From Cupriavidus sp. 2SB (GTDB lineage: Bacteria; Pseudomonadota; Gammaproteobacteria; Burkholderiales; Burkholderiaceae): a stretch of 56,773 bases of DNA. This document shows positions 43,405 through 53,806 of this stretch, piece by piece; within the stretch, counting starts at the first letter, position 1; each line of letters opens with the position of its first letter. Position numbers and translations under genes: made by a program. The DNA lies in contig NZ_SCMX01000044.1 in assembly GCF_005503625.1 (NCBI RefSeq), positions 1 to 56,773 on the forward strand, given 5' to 3'. Below the pieces are notes generated by a model that had not been told where the DNA came from, searched no databases, and worked only from the letters and a program-made list of their open reading frames with translations.

Positions 43405-44448
43405 ATGTTCGAGGCACTGCGAAAAACAACCAGCGCGCTGTTTGACCCCGACCGTCGATTCCGCCAGGCTCGCATCTTCCACGCCGTCCGCGTGGCACTT
43501 GCCCTGCTGGCCTCGATCGCGCTGACTACCGGCATCAATATTCCGCATGGCGAATGGGCCACCATCACGGTGCTCGTCGTCATCGGCGGGCTCCAGCACC
43601 ACGGCAACATCCGCAAGCGCGCCGCAGAACGCGGGGCCGGCACCGTGCTGGGCGCCCTGCTCGGTCTCTTCATCATCGTCCAGGGTACGTACTTCGGCAT
43701 TCCGATGCTGACCTGGGGACTGCTCGCCCTGATCAGTGGGTACTGCGCCTATCACGCGGTGGGCAAGGGTGGATACGTGGCGCTGCTGACCGCCATCACC
43801 GTGATCATTACCGCCGGGCACGGCAACCAGGATGTCTATGACGCGGTATGGCGCACCGTGGATGTATTGATCGGCACGCTGATCGCGCTGGTGTTCTCGT
43901 TTGCACTGCCCGCCTATGCCTCGTACTCGTGGCGCTTCAAGCTCGCCGGCCTGCTGCGCGCCTGCGCGGCGGTGCATGCCAAGATCGAGCGCGGCATGCG
44001 CGACGAGAAGGAGCGGCAGCAGGACATGATGAAGCTGTCCGCTGCGCTCGTGCAGTTGCGCAGCCTGATTCCATCGGTAGCCAAGGAAACCAACGTCACG
44101 TCCGCCGATCTCGAAGAGGTGCAACACAGCGCGCGCGTGTGCATCAGCGCATTGGAAATGCTGGCGGCTGTGGAACCCGACGTGGCCGATACCAACGCCG
44201 ATGGCAAGGAGCAGACCATCCGCGATCTGCTGCTGGAGATGGCCTCGGCGCTGGAGGCTGGCGACGAGACCATGGTGCGTGAGAACACGTCGCTGCCCGC
44301 ACCACATCCCGACGATCCATCGATCGGCCACAGCTCGCACGCCTTCCTGACGCTGCAACTCTCATCCGAACTCGCTCACCTGCGCGACCACCTCTCGCAG
44401 ATGGCCGTCCAGACCCGCTTCCCGTACACGATGCGGGTAACGGGTTGA
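43405..44448 (+). CDS. FUSC-family inner-membrane transporter
   Basis: 347 residues from the ATG at 43405; the frame is open further but the extra part covers the inverted repeat. Six hydrophobic segments lie in the first ~195 residues, with the FUSC pattern ALTTGINIPHGEWATITVLVVIGGLQHHGNIRKRAAERGAGTVLGALLG. A charged helical cytoplasmic tail of ~150 residues follows. The FUSC family exports aromatic acids such as fusaric acid in some members; here the substrate is unknown. It ends eight bases before the next gene (44456), so the two are likely co-transcribed. Confidence 0.87.
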   Translation: MFEALRKTTSALFDPDRRFRQARIFHAVRVALALLASIALTTGINIPHGEWATITVLVVIGGLQHHGNIRKRAAERGAGTVLGALLGLFIIVQGTYFGIPMLTWGLLALISGYCAYHAVGKGGYVALLTAITVIITAGHGNQDVYDAVWRTVDVLIGTLIALVFSFALPAYASYSWRFKLAGLLRACAAVHAKIERGMRDEKERQQDMMKLSAALVQLRSLIPSVAKETNVTSADLEEVQHSARVCISALEMLAAVEPDVADTNADGKEQTIRDLLLEMASALEAGDETMVRENTSLPAPHPDDPSIGHSSHAFLTLQLSSELAHLRDHLSQMAVQTRFPYTMRVTG

Positions 44449-44455
44449 TGGCCGC

Positions 44456-45358
44456 ATGGCCATGCAGTGGCTAGACACCCGCACGCGGCAGGTTCTCCAG
44501 CATCCCGCGCGCTTCCTGCTCCAGGCACTGAAGAACTTCCGCGCCAACCAGGGCCTGCTGTTGGCGGGCGCAGTGGCCTACTACGCGCTGCTGTCGATCG
44601 TGCCGTTGCTGATCCTGATGATGATTGGCCTGTCGCATGTGATCGAACCCGACCGGCTGCTGGCCACGCTGGCGCGTTACCTGGAATGGCTGCTGCCCGG
44701 TCAATCGCGCGCACTGGTGGGTGAACTCTCGCGGTTCCTGACCAATCGATCCGTCATCGGCTGGGTACTCGCCATCACGATGGTCTTCTTCAGTTCGTTA
44801 GCGTTCACGGTGCTGGAGAACGCCATGTCGGTGATCTTCGTTCATCGCGTGGCCATCCGGCGCCGGCATTTCCTGGTCTCCGCCATCCTGCCCTATTGCT
44901 ACATCCTGGTACTCAGCGTGGGCCTGCTGATCGTGACGGTCATGGCCGGCGGCCTGCAAACCCTGGGGGAGCGGCACCTGGAGGTTCTGGGCTACGACTG
45001 GTCACTGGATCACCTCTCGGGCGGCCTGCTCTACCTGCTGGGATTCGTGGGCGAAGTGCTGCTGCTGACTTCCATCTATCTGGTGATGCCGGTCGGCCGC
45101 CTGTCCGTGCGGCACGCGCTGATGGGTGCCCTGTTCGCCGCCGTGTTCTGGGAAATCTCGCGCCACGTACTGGTCTGGTATTTCTCGACCCTGTCCCAGG
45201 TCGGGCGCGTCTACGGCTCGCTGACCACGGCCATCGTCGTGCTGCTGAGCCTGGAGATCGCGGCCACCCTGCTGCTCTTCGGCGCCCAGATCATCGCCGA
45301 CTTCGAACGCGGCGAAGGTCCGCCACGCGGCGCCCGCGATGGCGCATTCCATACCTGA
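44456..45358 (+). CDS. YihY/BrkB-family membrane protein
   Basis: 300 residues with six hydrophobic segments. The family signature is present: FRANQGLLLAGAVAYYALLSIVPLLILM near the start and VGRLSVRHALMGALFAAVFWEISRHVLVWYFSTLSQVGRVYGSLTTAIVVLLSLEIAATLLLFGAQI near the end. Old names include RNase BN for a homologue, but that activity belongs to another protein. The function is unknown. It follows the FUSC gene closely. Start at 44456 or the in-frame ATG at 44462. Confidence 0.9.
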   Translation: MAMQWLDTRTRQVLQHPARFLLQALKNFRANQGLLLAGAVAYYALLSIVPLLILMMIGLSHVIEPDRLLATLARYLEWLLPGQSRALVGELSRFLTNRSVIGWVLAITMVFFSSLAFTVLENAMSVIFVHRVAIRRRHFLVSAILPYCYILVLSVGLLIVTVMAGGLQTLGERHLEVLGYDWSLDHLSGGLLYLLGFVGEVLLLTSIYLVMPVGRLSVRHALMGALFAAVFWEISRHVLVWYFSTLSQVGRVYGSLTTAIVVLLSLEIAATLLLFGAQIIADFERGEGPPRGARDGAFHT

Positions 45359-45713
45359 CCACGCGCGGACTATATTGGTACGTCGTAGCCCCGTGCATCC
45401 TTGATGAGTAGCGCATCCGCCACATTTTCGTGGAGATACCCGAGTAGGCTACTTGGACTCTTCTATAAGACATAAGAATTGCGCATTTCGTCCAGCGGAT
45501 AACTGCGTCAAATTGACGGAGGTTACGCGAAGATGACAGCACGAAGTCGGATAGAAGTTAAAAACCGAGCGGAATGCGTCTGCATGCACCGAACAAATTT
45601 CACATGAAGGATCACACCCCCGCCATGCAAAATCAGGCAAAATTCCATCCTTGCCTCGATCCGCAACCCGGAGCCGGGGCATTCCCCAACCCGAATTTGA
45701 TGCGAGATACGCG
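45359..45713. other. Upstream region of icd
   Basis: About 355 bases between the BrkB-family and icd genes. The promoter of icd must lie here. The stretch 45455-45620 is AT-richer than its surroundings. It contains the perfect 13-base palindrome CGTCAAATTGACG (45506-45518). No RNA gene or small coding region was recognised. Confidence 0.5.
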
Positions 45714-47957
<2,244 letters not shown>

Positions 47958-48008
47958 GTCGTTTCCCGACCGTTGGACTGACATGGCCGCGCAGATTGGC
48001 GGCCATGA

Positions 48009-48050
48009 AGAAAAACCCCCGGAGCATCGCAGCCCGGGGGTTTTTCTTTT
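48009..48050. terminator. Strong bidirectional intrinsic terminator between icd and phosphatase gene
   Basis: GAAAAACCCCCGG (from 48010) pairs with CCGGGGGTTTTTC (to 48046) around an 11-base loop, followed by CTTTT on the plus strand. The genes converge, so one hairpin can serve both. Confidence 0.9.
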
Positions 48051-48058
48051 CTGTCCGG

Positions 48059-50080
48059 CTACAGCACGCTCACATCGGCCGTATTCGATATGACCTGCAG
48101 CGCTTGCGTCTCGCCCGTGGCCACTGACGGCGCGGTGCCGCCCGATACCCGCTGCATCGTATGGAACGTGCAGTTGAGCTTGTCCGGCGTCAGCGTCACC
48201 AGCGCGTACCCTTCCGCATTGGTATCCACGTGGCGCAGCCATGGATTGAACGTCCGCAGGGTGCTGTCGAAGGTGTTGATCAGCGTGCCGCCCACGTTGC
48301 TGTAGATCAGGTCGCGCAACGCGGCGAATACCTGGTCATTGTCCACCACCGCGCGAAATGAACTGAGCAGCGTGTTGCTCGACAGGCCCGCCGTCACCAG
48401 GTCCACCATCACTGGTGCCGGGCTGGGCGCGTCGAAGTCGTCCATCACCTGCCCCGCGAAGAACGCGTGGATGTCACCGCTGAGCGCCACCACGTTGCGG
48501 ATGCTGTTGCTTTTCAGGAACGCCATCAGGTTCTTGCGCTCGGCATTGAAGCCATCCCACTGGTCGGCGTTGAGAATGAACTTGCCGAGCAGCGTGACCG
48601 ACGGCAGCCGCGCCTCGATGAACGGCTTGATGGTGGCGTCGAAACCCGCCGCGTCGATGCCCACGGATACCAGCACGTTGCGCAAGGCCGCGTAACCCAG
48701 CCCCACGTAAGTGCCTGCCGCCTTGGCAACGGCCAGGTCGCTGGCCAGCGCAGTTGCCATTGCACTCTCCACCGGGGCCAGCGTGCCATTGACGAGCACC
48801 AGCGCACGGGCGATCAGCTTCGACAGCGCCTCGGTGATATCCACCTCCATTCGCAGCATCGAGAGCTGGTTGCCCCAGAGCTTCCACGTCGTGTTGCCAC
48901 CGCCCATGCGGTCCTGCCACCACGCACGCTGCACATCGCCCAGCATCGACACAGGCGTCAGTACCCCGCCAGCATTTGCGATCTTGGCGGCTTCCGCTGC
49001 CGCGAGCGTATCGGCCTCCACCAGGAACACACTCCCCACGGCGCGTCCGGTGGATTGCTCGGGGATGATGTGGTCCGCCCGGTACAGCCGCTCGTCGGTC
49101 ATCACCAGCGTGGCGAGATTGCCGAACGTGAACGCGCGGTATATCTGGATGTTCTGAAACGAAGGGTTGTCCGCGTCGAAACTCACATCGGCAGGCATGA
49201 ACTCGAACCATGCCTGGTTGGCTGCGCGTCGGCGCGCCGTGCGTGGCGTGAGGTCATCGTCCGAATCGTAGGTCTGGCGGTCCTGCCAGCAGTTATCTGA
49301 AAACTCGTGATCGTCCCAGATGGCGATCATCGGCGCCGAAGCATGCAACGCCTGCAAGCGGGCATCCGCCCGGTAGCTGCGATACAGGTAGCGGTAGTCG
49401 TCGAGCGTGGTGGCGTAGACACTGCCGTCGGGCAGCGCCGTACCGCTGGGCAAGGTAAGCGGCGCATGCCGATCTTCGACGAGTCCCGTGCGCGAGCCGC
49501 CTGGCACGGCTTCGTAGATGTAGTCGCCCACATGGACGATGAAATCGAGATCCTGCTGCGCCAGTTCCTCCATGCCGGCCCAGTGGTTGGCGTTCCAGTC
49601 CTGGCAACTCACGAATGCGAAGCGCAGTTGCGACAATGCCGTGCCCGCCGTGGCGGCCGTACGCGTACGGCCCGTCGCGCTTGCCCGGTTGCCAAGCAGG
49701 AATCGGTAGTAGTAACGCGTACCGGCGCTCAGACCGGTCACCTTGTTGCGCAGTGTGTAGTCCCATTCTGGACGCGCCATGAGCGGCTGGTTGACCAGCA
49801 GGGTCGGTGGCGCGAAGTCGTCCTGCGTGGCTACCTGCAGGCGCACGACAACGGGCCGCTTGCCGTTGGTTCCCTCCACGCGTGTCCAGACAATCACGCT
49901 GTCGGGCCGCGGGTCTCCGGAGGCCACACCATGCACGAAGTTGAAGTTTTCAGGATTGCCGGAATCGCCGGCGGGGTCGGGCGGTGGATCATTCCCGCCA
50001 CCACCGCAAGCGGCCAGGCCAGTTGCGGCAACAGAAACGGTAAGAAATCCTCCCAACCTGAGAAATTGGCGTCGGTCCAT
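48059..50080 (-). CDS. PhoD-like alkaline phosphatase/phosphodiesterase
   Basis: 673 residues from the ATG at 50080, with AAGGAAGA before it. A twin-arginine signal, DRRQFLRLGG, precedes a hydrophobic segment and ACGGGG, possibly a lipobox. A PhoD N-terminal domain follows (FNFVHGVASGDPRPDSVIVWTRV). The metallophosphatase core has FVSCQDWN, FIVHVGDYIYE, IAIWDDHEFSDN and VVALSGDIHAFFAG, the residues that hold the Fe/Ca centre. It is about 150 residues longer than B. subtilis PhoD. It should release phosphate from phosphodiesters or phospholipids outside the inner membrane. No Pho box was searched successfully. Confidence 0.9.
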   Translation of the reverse strand: MDRRQFLRLGGFLTVSVAATGLAACGGGGNDPPPDPAGDSGNPENFNFVHGVASGDPRPDSVIVWTRVEGTNGKRPVVVRLQVATQDDFAPPTLLVNQPLMARPEWDYTLRNKVTGLSAGTRYYYRFLLGNRASATGRTRTAATAGTALSQLRFAFVSCQDWNANHWAGMEELAQQDLDFIVHVGDYIYEAVPGGSRTGLVEDRHAPLTLPSGTALPDGSVYATTLDDYRYLYRSYRADARLQALHASAPMIAIWDDHEFSDNCWQDRQTYDSDDDLTPRTARRRAANQAWFEFMPADVSFDADNPSFQNIQIYRAFTFGNLATLVMTDERLYRADHIIPEQSTGRAVGSVFLVEADTLAAAEAAKIANAGGVLTPVSMLGDVQRAWWQDRMGGGNTTWKLWGNQLSMLRMEVDITEALSKLIARALVLVNGTLAPVESAMATALASDLAVAKAAGTYVGLGYAALRNVLVSVGIDAAGFDATIKPFIEARLPSVTLLGKFILNADQWDGFNAERKNLMAFLKSNSIRNVVALSGDIHAFFAGQVMDDFDAPSPAPVMVDLVTAGLSSNTLLSSFRAVVDNDQVFAALRDLIYSNVGGTLINTFDSTLRTFNPWLRHVDTNAEGYALVTLTPDKLNCTFHTMQRVSGGTAPSVATGETQALQVISNTADVSVL

Positions 50081-50292
50081 GGCTGTTCTTCCTTGTATGT
50101 GGGGATAGGCAGCCAGGGACGGGTTGCCACGCAAGGCACCGGGCTTGCTTGCGGGGCAGGTCGCAACTCGATACTAGGCGGGCACTACTGCTTGTGCCGT
50201 CGGTGTTCGTCCGACAGTTTCATCGCAGCATCGAACGCAGCACGCGCAACGCGACATTCACAACGCGGCAGGCATCGCCTACAGTACATAGC

Positions 50293-51888
50293 ATGCTTCG
50301 GCGCCAGCGGCGCCTTCCCAAACAGGGGAACGCCTTGAGCCCACCGCAAGACCGCCGCCGCTTCCTGGGCGCTGCCCTCGGCAGCCTGCTGGCTCCCGCC
50401 CTGCCCGCCTGCGGCGGAGACGACGATCCCGCGCCGCAGCCTTCGCCCGGCACCATTCCCGACGCACAGATCACGCAGGCCATCGCCCAGGTCGATGCGC
50501 TCGCAACCACCCTGATGACCAGCTCCGGCGTGCCGGGCATGGCCGTTGCCGTGGTGCGCGGCGGACAGACTGTCTATGCACGCGGCTTTGGCCGGCGACT
50601 CGTGACAAATCCTGCACCGGTCGATGCGGACACGGTGTTCCAGCTTGCCTCGGTCTCCAAGTCGGTGGGCGCCACGGTGGTGGCGCGGCAGGTGGGGCGC
50701 GGCAGCATCCGGTGGGACACGCCGGTCGTGCAGCCATTGCCGTGGTTCGCGCTGTCCGACCCGGAGGCCACGCAGGCCGTGACGGTCGGCGATCTCTACG
50801 CGCATCGCTCCGGACTCCCCGACCATGCAGGGGACCGTCTCGAAGACATGGGCTACGACCGGCGCGAGGTCCTCACGCGGCTGCGCTATCTGCCCGTGCA
50901 TCCGCTCGGTGCTGTCTACGAGTACACGAACTTCGGCATGACCGCCGCCGCCGAAGCGGTGGCCACCGTCGCGGGCATCGACTGGGCCACGTTGTCGGAG
51001 CAGGCAATCTACCAGCCGCTCGGCATGACCCGCACCAGTTCGCGTCATGCCGACTTTGCCGCCCGCGACAACCGCGCGCTCGGCCACGTCAGGGTCAACG
51101 GCAACTGGGTGCAGGGCATGGGCACGATGCCCGATGCGCAATCGCCGGCAGGGGGCGTCAGTTCCTCGGTCAACGACATGGCGAAATGGCTCGTCATGCT
51201 GCTGGCAAAAGGGCAGTACGCCGGCCAGCAGGTCGTCGATGCCGCCGCGCTGGCACCCGCGCTCGACGCGCAGATCCAGAGCAATCCGCCCGTCAGCGGA
51301 CGCCCGGCCAGCTACTACGGCTACGGCTTCAACGTCGGCACGACCGAACTGGGCCTGGCATCGGTGAACCATTCCGGCGCGTTCGCAGTGGGCGCGGCCA
51401 CGAGCTTCACCGCCGTGCCGTCGCTGAACCTGGCCATCGTCACGCTGACAAACGGGTATCCGATTGGCGTCCCCGAGACGCTGAACGCGCAATTCTTCGA
51501 CCTGGTGCAGTACGGTGCCATCCGTCGAGACTGGGGCGCGATCTTCACCGATGCCTTTGCGCCGCTGCTGGCTCCCGAAGGCCGGCTCGTCGGCCAGCCG
51601 CCGCCAGCCAGCCCGCTGCCCGCCCGCGCGCTTTCCACCTACACGGGCACCTACCGCAACGATTACTACGGTCCGCTACAAGTGACAGAGCAAGGCGGCG
51701 CACTGGTCATGACGCTCGGCGCACGGCCCCTCACGCTGCCGCTTTCGCACTGGGACGGCGACGTCTTCACGTTCACGCTGCAAAACGAGAACGCATTGCC
51801 GGGCACGATCTCGCGCGCGGAATTTTCGAGCGATCGCGTGTGGCTGGAGTATTACGACCACGAGGGACTGGGAGTGTTCGTCCGCTAG
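50293..51888 (+). CDS. Beta-lactamase-fold serine hydrolase (class C-like/esterase)
   Basis: 531 residues from the ATG at 50293. A TTG at 50335 has a better ribosome site (CAGGGGAA) and would leave a standard twin-arginine signal, DRRRFLGAALGSLLAPALPACG, so the real start may be there. The SxxK motif is in LASVSKSVGA, the YxN motif in VYEYTNFG and the HxG motif in VNHSGAF, so the active site is intact. A C-terminal lipocalin-like domain (from about 440; TYTGTYRNDYYGPLQVTEQGG) is typical of such esterases and peptidases. Substrate unknown; beta-lactam resistance should not be assumed. Confidence 0.88.
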   Translation: MLRRQRRLPKQGNALSPPQDRRRFLGAALGSLLAPALPACGGDDDPAPQPSPGTIPDAQITQAIAQVDALATTLMTSSGVPGMAVAVVRGGQTVYARGFGRRLVTNPAPVDADTVFQLASVSKSVGATVVARQVGRGSIRWDTPVVQPLPWFALSDPEATQAVTVGDLYAHRSGLPDHAGDRLEDMGYDRREVLTRLRYLPVHPLGAVYEYTNFGMTAAAEAVATVAGIDWATLSEQAIYQPLGMTRTSSRHADFAARDNRALGHVRVNGNWVQGMGTMPDAQSPAGGVSSSVNDMAKWLVMLLAKGQYAGQQVVDAAALAPALDAQIQSNPPVSGRPASYYGYGFNVGTTELGLASVNHSGAFAVGAATSFTAVPSLNLAIVTLTNGYPIGVPETLNAQFFDLVQYGAIRRDWGAIFTDAFAPLLAPEGRLVGQPPPASPLPARALSTYTGTYRNDYYGPLQVTEQGGALVMTLGARPLTLPLSHWDGDVFTFTLQNENALPGTISRAEFSSDRVWLEYYDHEGLGVFVR

Positions 51889-51900
51889 GCGCGGCACGCT

Positions 51901-51939
51901 CAGACCGGGCATGCGACGATTGCCGTGCGTGCCGGTCTG
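51901..51939. terminator. Possible bidirectional terminator between converging hydrolase genes
   Basis: CAGACCGG and CCGGTCTG (outer eight pairs) enclose a further imperfect stem. It lies between the stops at 51888 and 51959. No T run follows. Confidence 0.35.
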
Positions 51940-51958
51940 CCCGCTCACTTCCCATGCA

Positions 51959-53449
51959 TCACGGCGTGCAGCTCGCCCCAGGCGTGAGCGCTATCACCTG
52001 TCGCAAACCCTTCGTCGTGGCATCGTCGTCCGCACCCACGGTGTTGTCGGTGAACGTGCAACCATAGTTGGCATTCGCCACCACCGATGCCGTCAGCACG
52101 TCATCGCCCGCCGGCCGTGGGCCGCCCTGCTCCCACGCCACCATGTCGTCGAACGCCTTGTTCTGCTCGGCAACAGTGAAGTCGCAGTGCGCGATGCCGC
52201 GAATGGCGCGCTGCACCAGCCATGACGACGTACCGTTGGCATCGGCGCGGCGCTTGTAGATCTGCTCCATGCTGAAGGGCACGTACATATCGCCGAGCGT
52301 ATGCAGTGTCACCACCGGCACGCTGATCTTCGCAGCGGTCTGCGGAATCCAGCGCAGGCCATCGCGACGCACGCGATTGGCGTCCGCCACCGGCTTCACA
52401 CGGAAGATTGCTGCATTGAATGCCTGCTCTTCGACGGACAGCGCAGGATCGTCGTCGAACTGGTAGCGCAGCGCGGTAGTGTCCACCACGTTCTGCGTCA
52501 GCATGCCGTCGACCGTGCCATCCGAGCCGAACGTGCTCCATACCGCGTCCTGGTACGCCTTGGACGCCGGGCTCTTGCCGAATCCCAATTCGAACAGCGG
52601 ACGTTCGCCACCCGTGAGGTTCTTGACCACGGCCTTGAGCTTGTCGCCCGCAGCAGTGGTGGCCGAGGGATACGTGGTGAACAACGCAGCTACCAGCGGC
52701 GTCACGATCTGCGCCCAGTTCGACACCGGCCACGATGTGGCGGGCATCCCGCCCAGTTGTTGCGCGGCGGTCTGGTAGCCCCCGAAGTAGTTGAACAGCT
52801 CCGTATCGCCGAGCACGCCGCACATCGGCACCGCCCCGTGGTACGAGACCTTGTGCACCGCATTCTGGATGTTCTCGGCATCCACTGCGGCGGCGGCGAT
52901 GTGCCCGCCCATCGAATGGCCGACGATGTACGTGCGTGTGGGCGCCGCGAGTGTGCGGCCATTCTGCTTGGCGATATCGGCAAACGCCAGCGCCAGCGCA
53001 TTGGTGTCCTCGATACCGGCGCGCACGTCGTAGTAGTTCGTGGAATAGGTGGAAGCCGCCCATGCATAGCCCGCTTCCAGCAGATGCCTGCGAATGCCCG
53101 GAATGCTGACCGACAGCGCGGACCCCATGCCCGCATAGCCATGCGCATACATCACGAGCTTGCCGTTCCACGCAGTGGGCACTTCCACCACGTAGCCGGC
53201 CTTGCCGAGTACACCGCTCCAACGATCGGACGCCGGCGCACCTGCCAGGGGCGCGATCTTCGCGGCCAGCGCTGCGGGATCGACCGTGAAAACACGGCTG
53301 TCCTGCGGACGGACATCTTCCGGCTGAACCGTGGGCGGTGGCGGGGGAGGCGGCGTGGTCGTCGATCCGTTGTCGTCGTCGCCACCGCAACCGTAAAGCA
53401 GCAGGCCGGCAGCCAACGCCAGGGCAGTGCTCTGGAATGCGCGATGCAT
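51959..53449 (-). CDS. Exported alpha/beta hydrolase (lipoprotein)
   Basis: 496 residues from the ATG at 53449, with AGAGGAGACA before it. The signal peptide ends in LLLYGC followed by GGDDDNGS and a Pro/Thr run, so it is a lipoprotein with a flexible linker. The hydrolase core has VMYAHGYAGMGS (oxyanion strand), the nucleophile elbow VGHSMGG and, later, AHCDF, which may hold the catalytic His. A Cys-containing insert (AVPMCGVLGD) lies between. The family recurs in Burkholderiales without a firm substrate; lipase, esterase or prolyl-peptidase activity are all possible. The longer open frame to 53587 has no better start. Confidence 0.85.
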   Translation of the reverse strand: MHRAFQSTALALAAGLLLYGCGGDDDNGSTTTPPPPPPPTVQPEDVRPQDSRVFTVDPAALAAKIAPLAGAPASDRWSGVLGKAGYVVEVPTAWNGKLVMYAHGYAGMGSALSVSIPGIRRHLLEAGYAWAASTYSTNYYDVRAGIEDTNALALAFADIAKQNGRTLAAPTRTYIVGHSMGGHIAAAAVDAENIQNAVHKVSYHGAVPMCGVLGDTELFNYFGGYQTAAQQLGGMPATSWPVSNWAQIVTPLVAALFTTYPSATTAAGDKLKAVVKNLTGGERPLFELGFGKSPASKAYQDAVWSTFGSDGTVDGMLTQNVVDTTALRYQFDDDPALSVEEQAFNAAIFRVKPVADANRVRRDGLRWIPQTAAKISVPVVTLHTLGDMYVPFSMEQIYKRRADANGTSSWLVQRAIRGIAHCDFTVAEQNKAFDDMVAWEQGGPRPAGDDVLTASVVANANYGCTFTDNTVGADDDATTKGLRQVIALTPGASCTP

Positions 53450-53806
53450 GTTGTCTCCTCTGTCTTCTTTATCGTGAGTGTGGAGTGCGCCGGCACGCGT
53501 CCTCGATCCGCAGCATTCGCAAAGGCAATACCCTTCCCCCGCGTGGCAACGCCCGGTCAATGTACCCGCTGGGATACCTACCGCCAAGTATCCAAACGGG
53601 CGACTGAATGCCCTGCGCTGCGCTGCATCATGGGGTTATCACGGCATCCCAATGGCGAAGTCACAAGGGACATCCTTCTGCTGTATCGATAAATCGATCC
53701 AAACAATCAATTTATCAGCGCAATCCTCGACACCTATAGTTGAGCCGCCTTCCGCCCCATGCGCGGCAGGTTTCAACACAAAGAGATAAGACCGAGGAGA
53801 CATCAG
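53450..53806. other. Divergent promoter region between two hydrolase genes
   Basis: About 357 bases between the starts at 53449 and 53807. The stretch 53665-53730 is AT-rich and contains ATCGAT-AA-ATCGAT (53685-53698), a symmetric pair that could bind a regulator. No coding or RNA gene was recognised. Confidence 0.5.
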
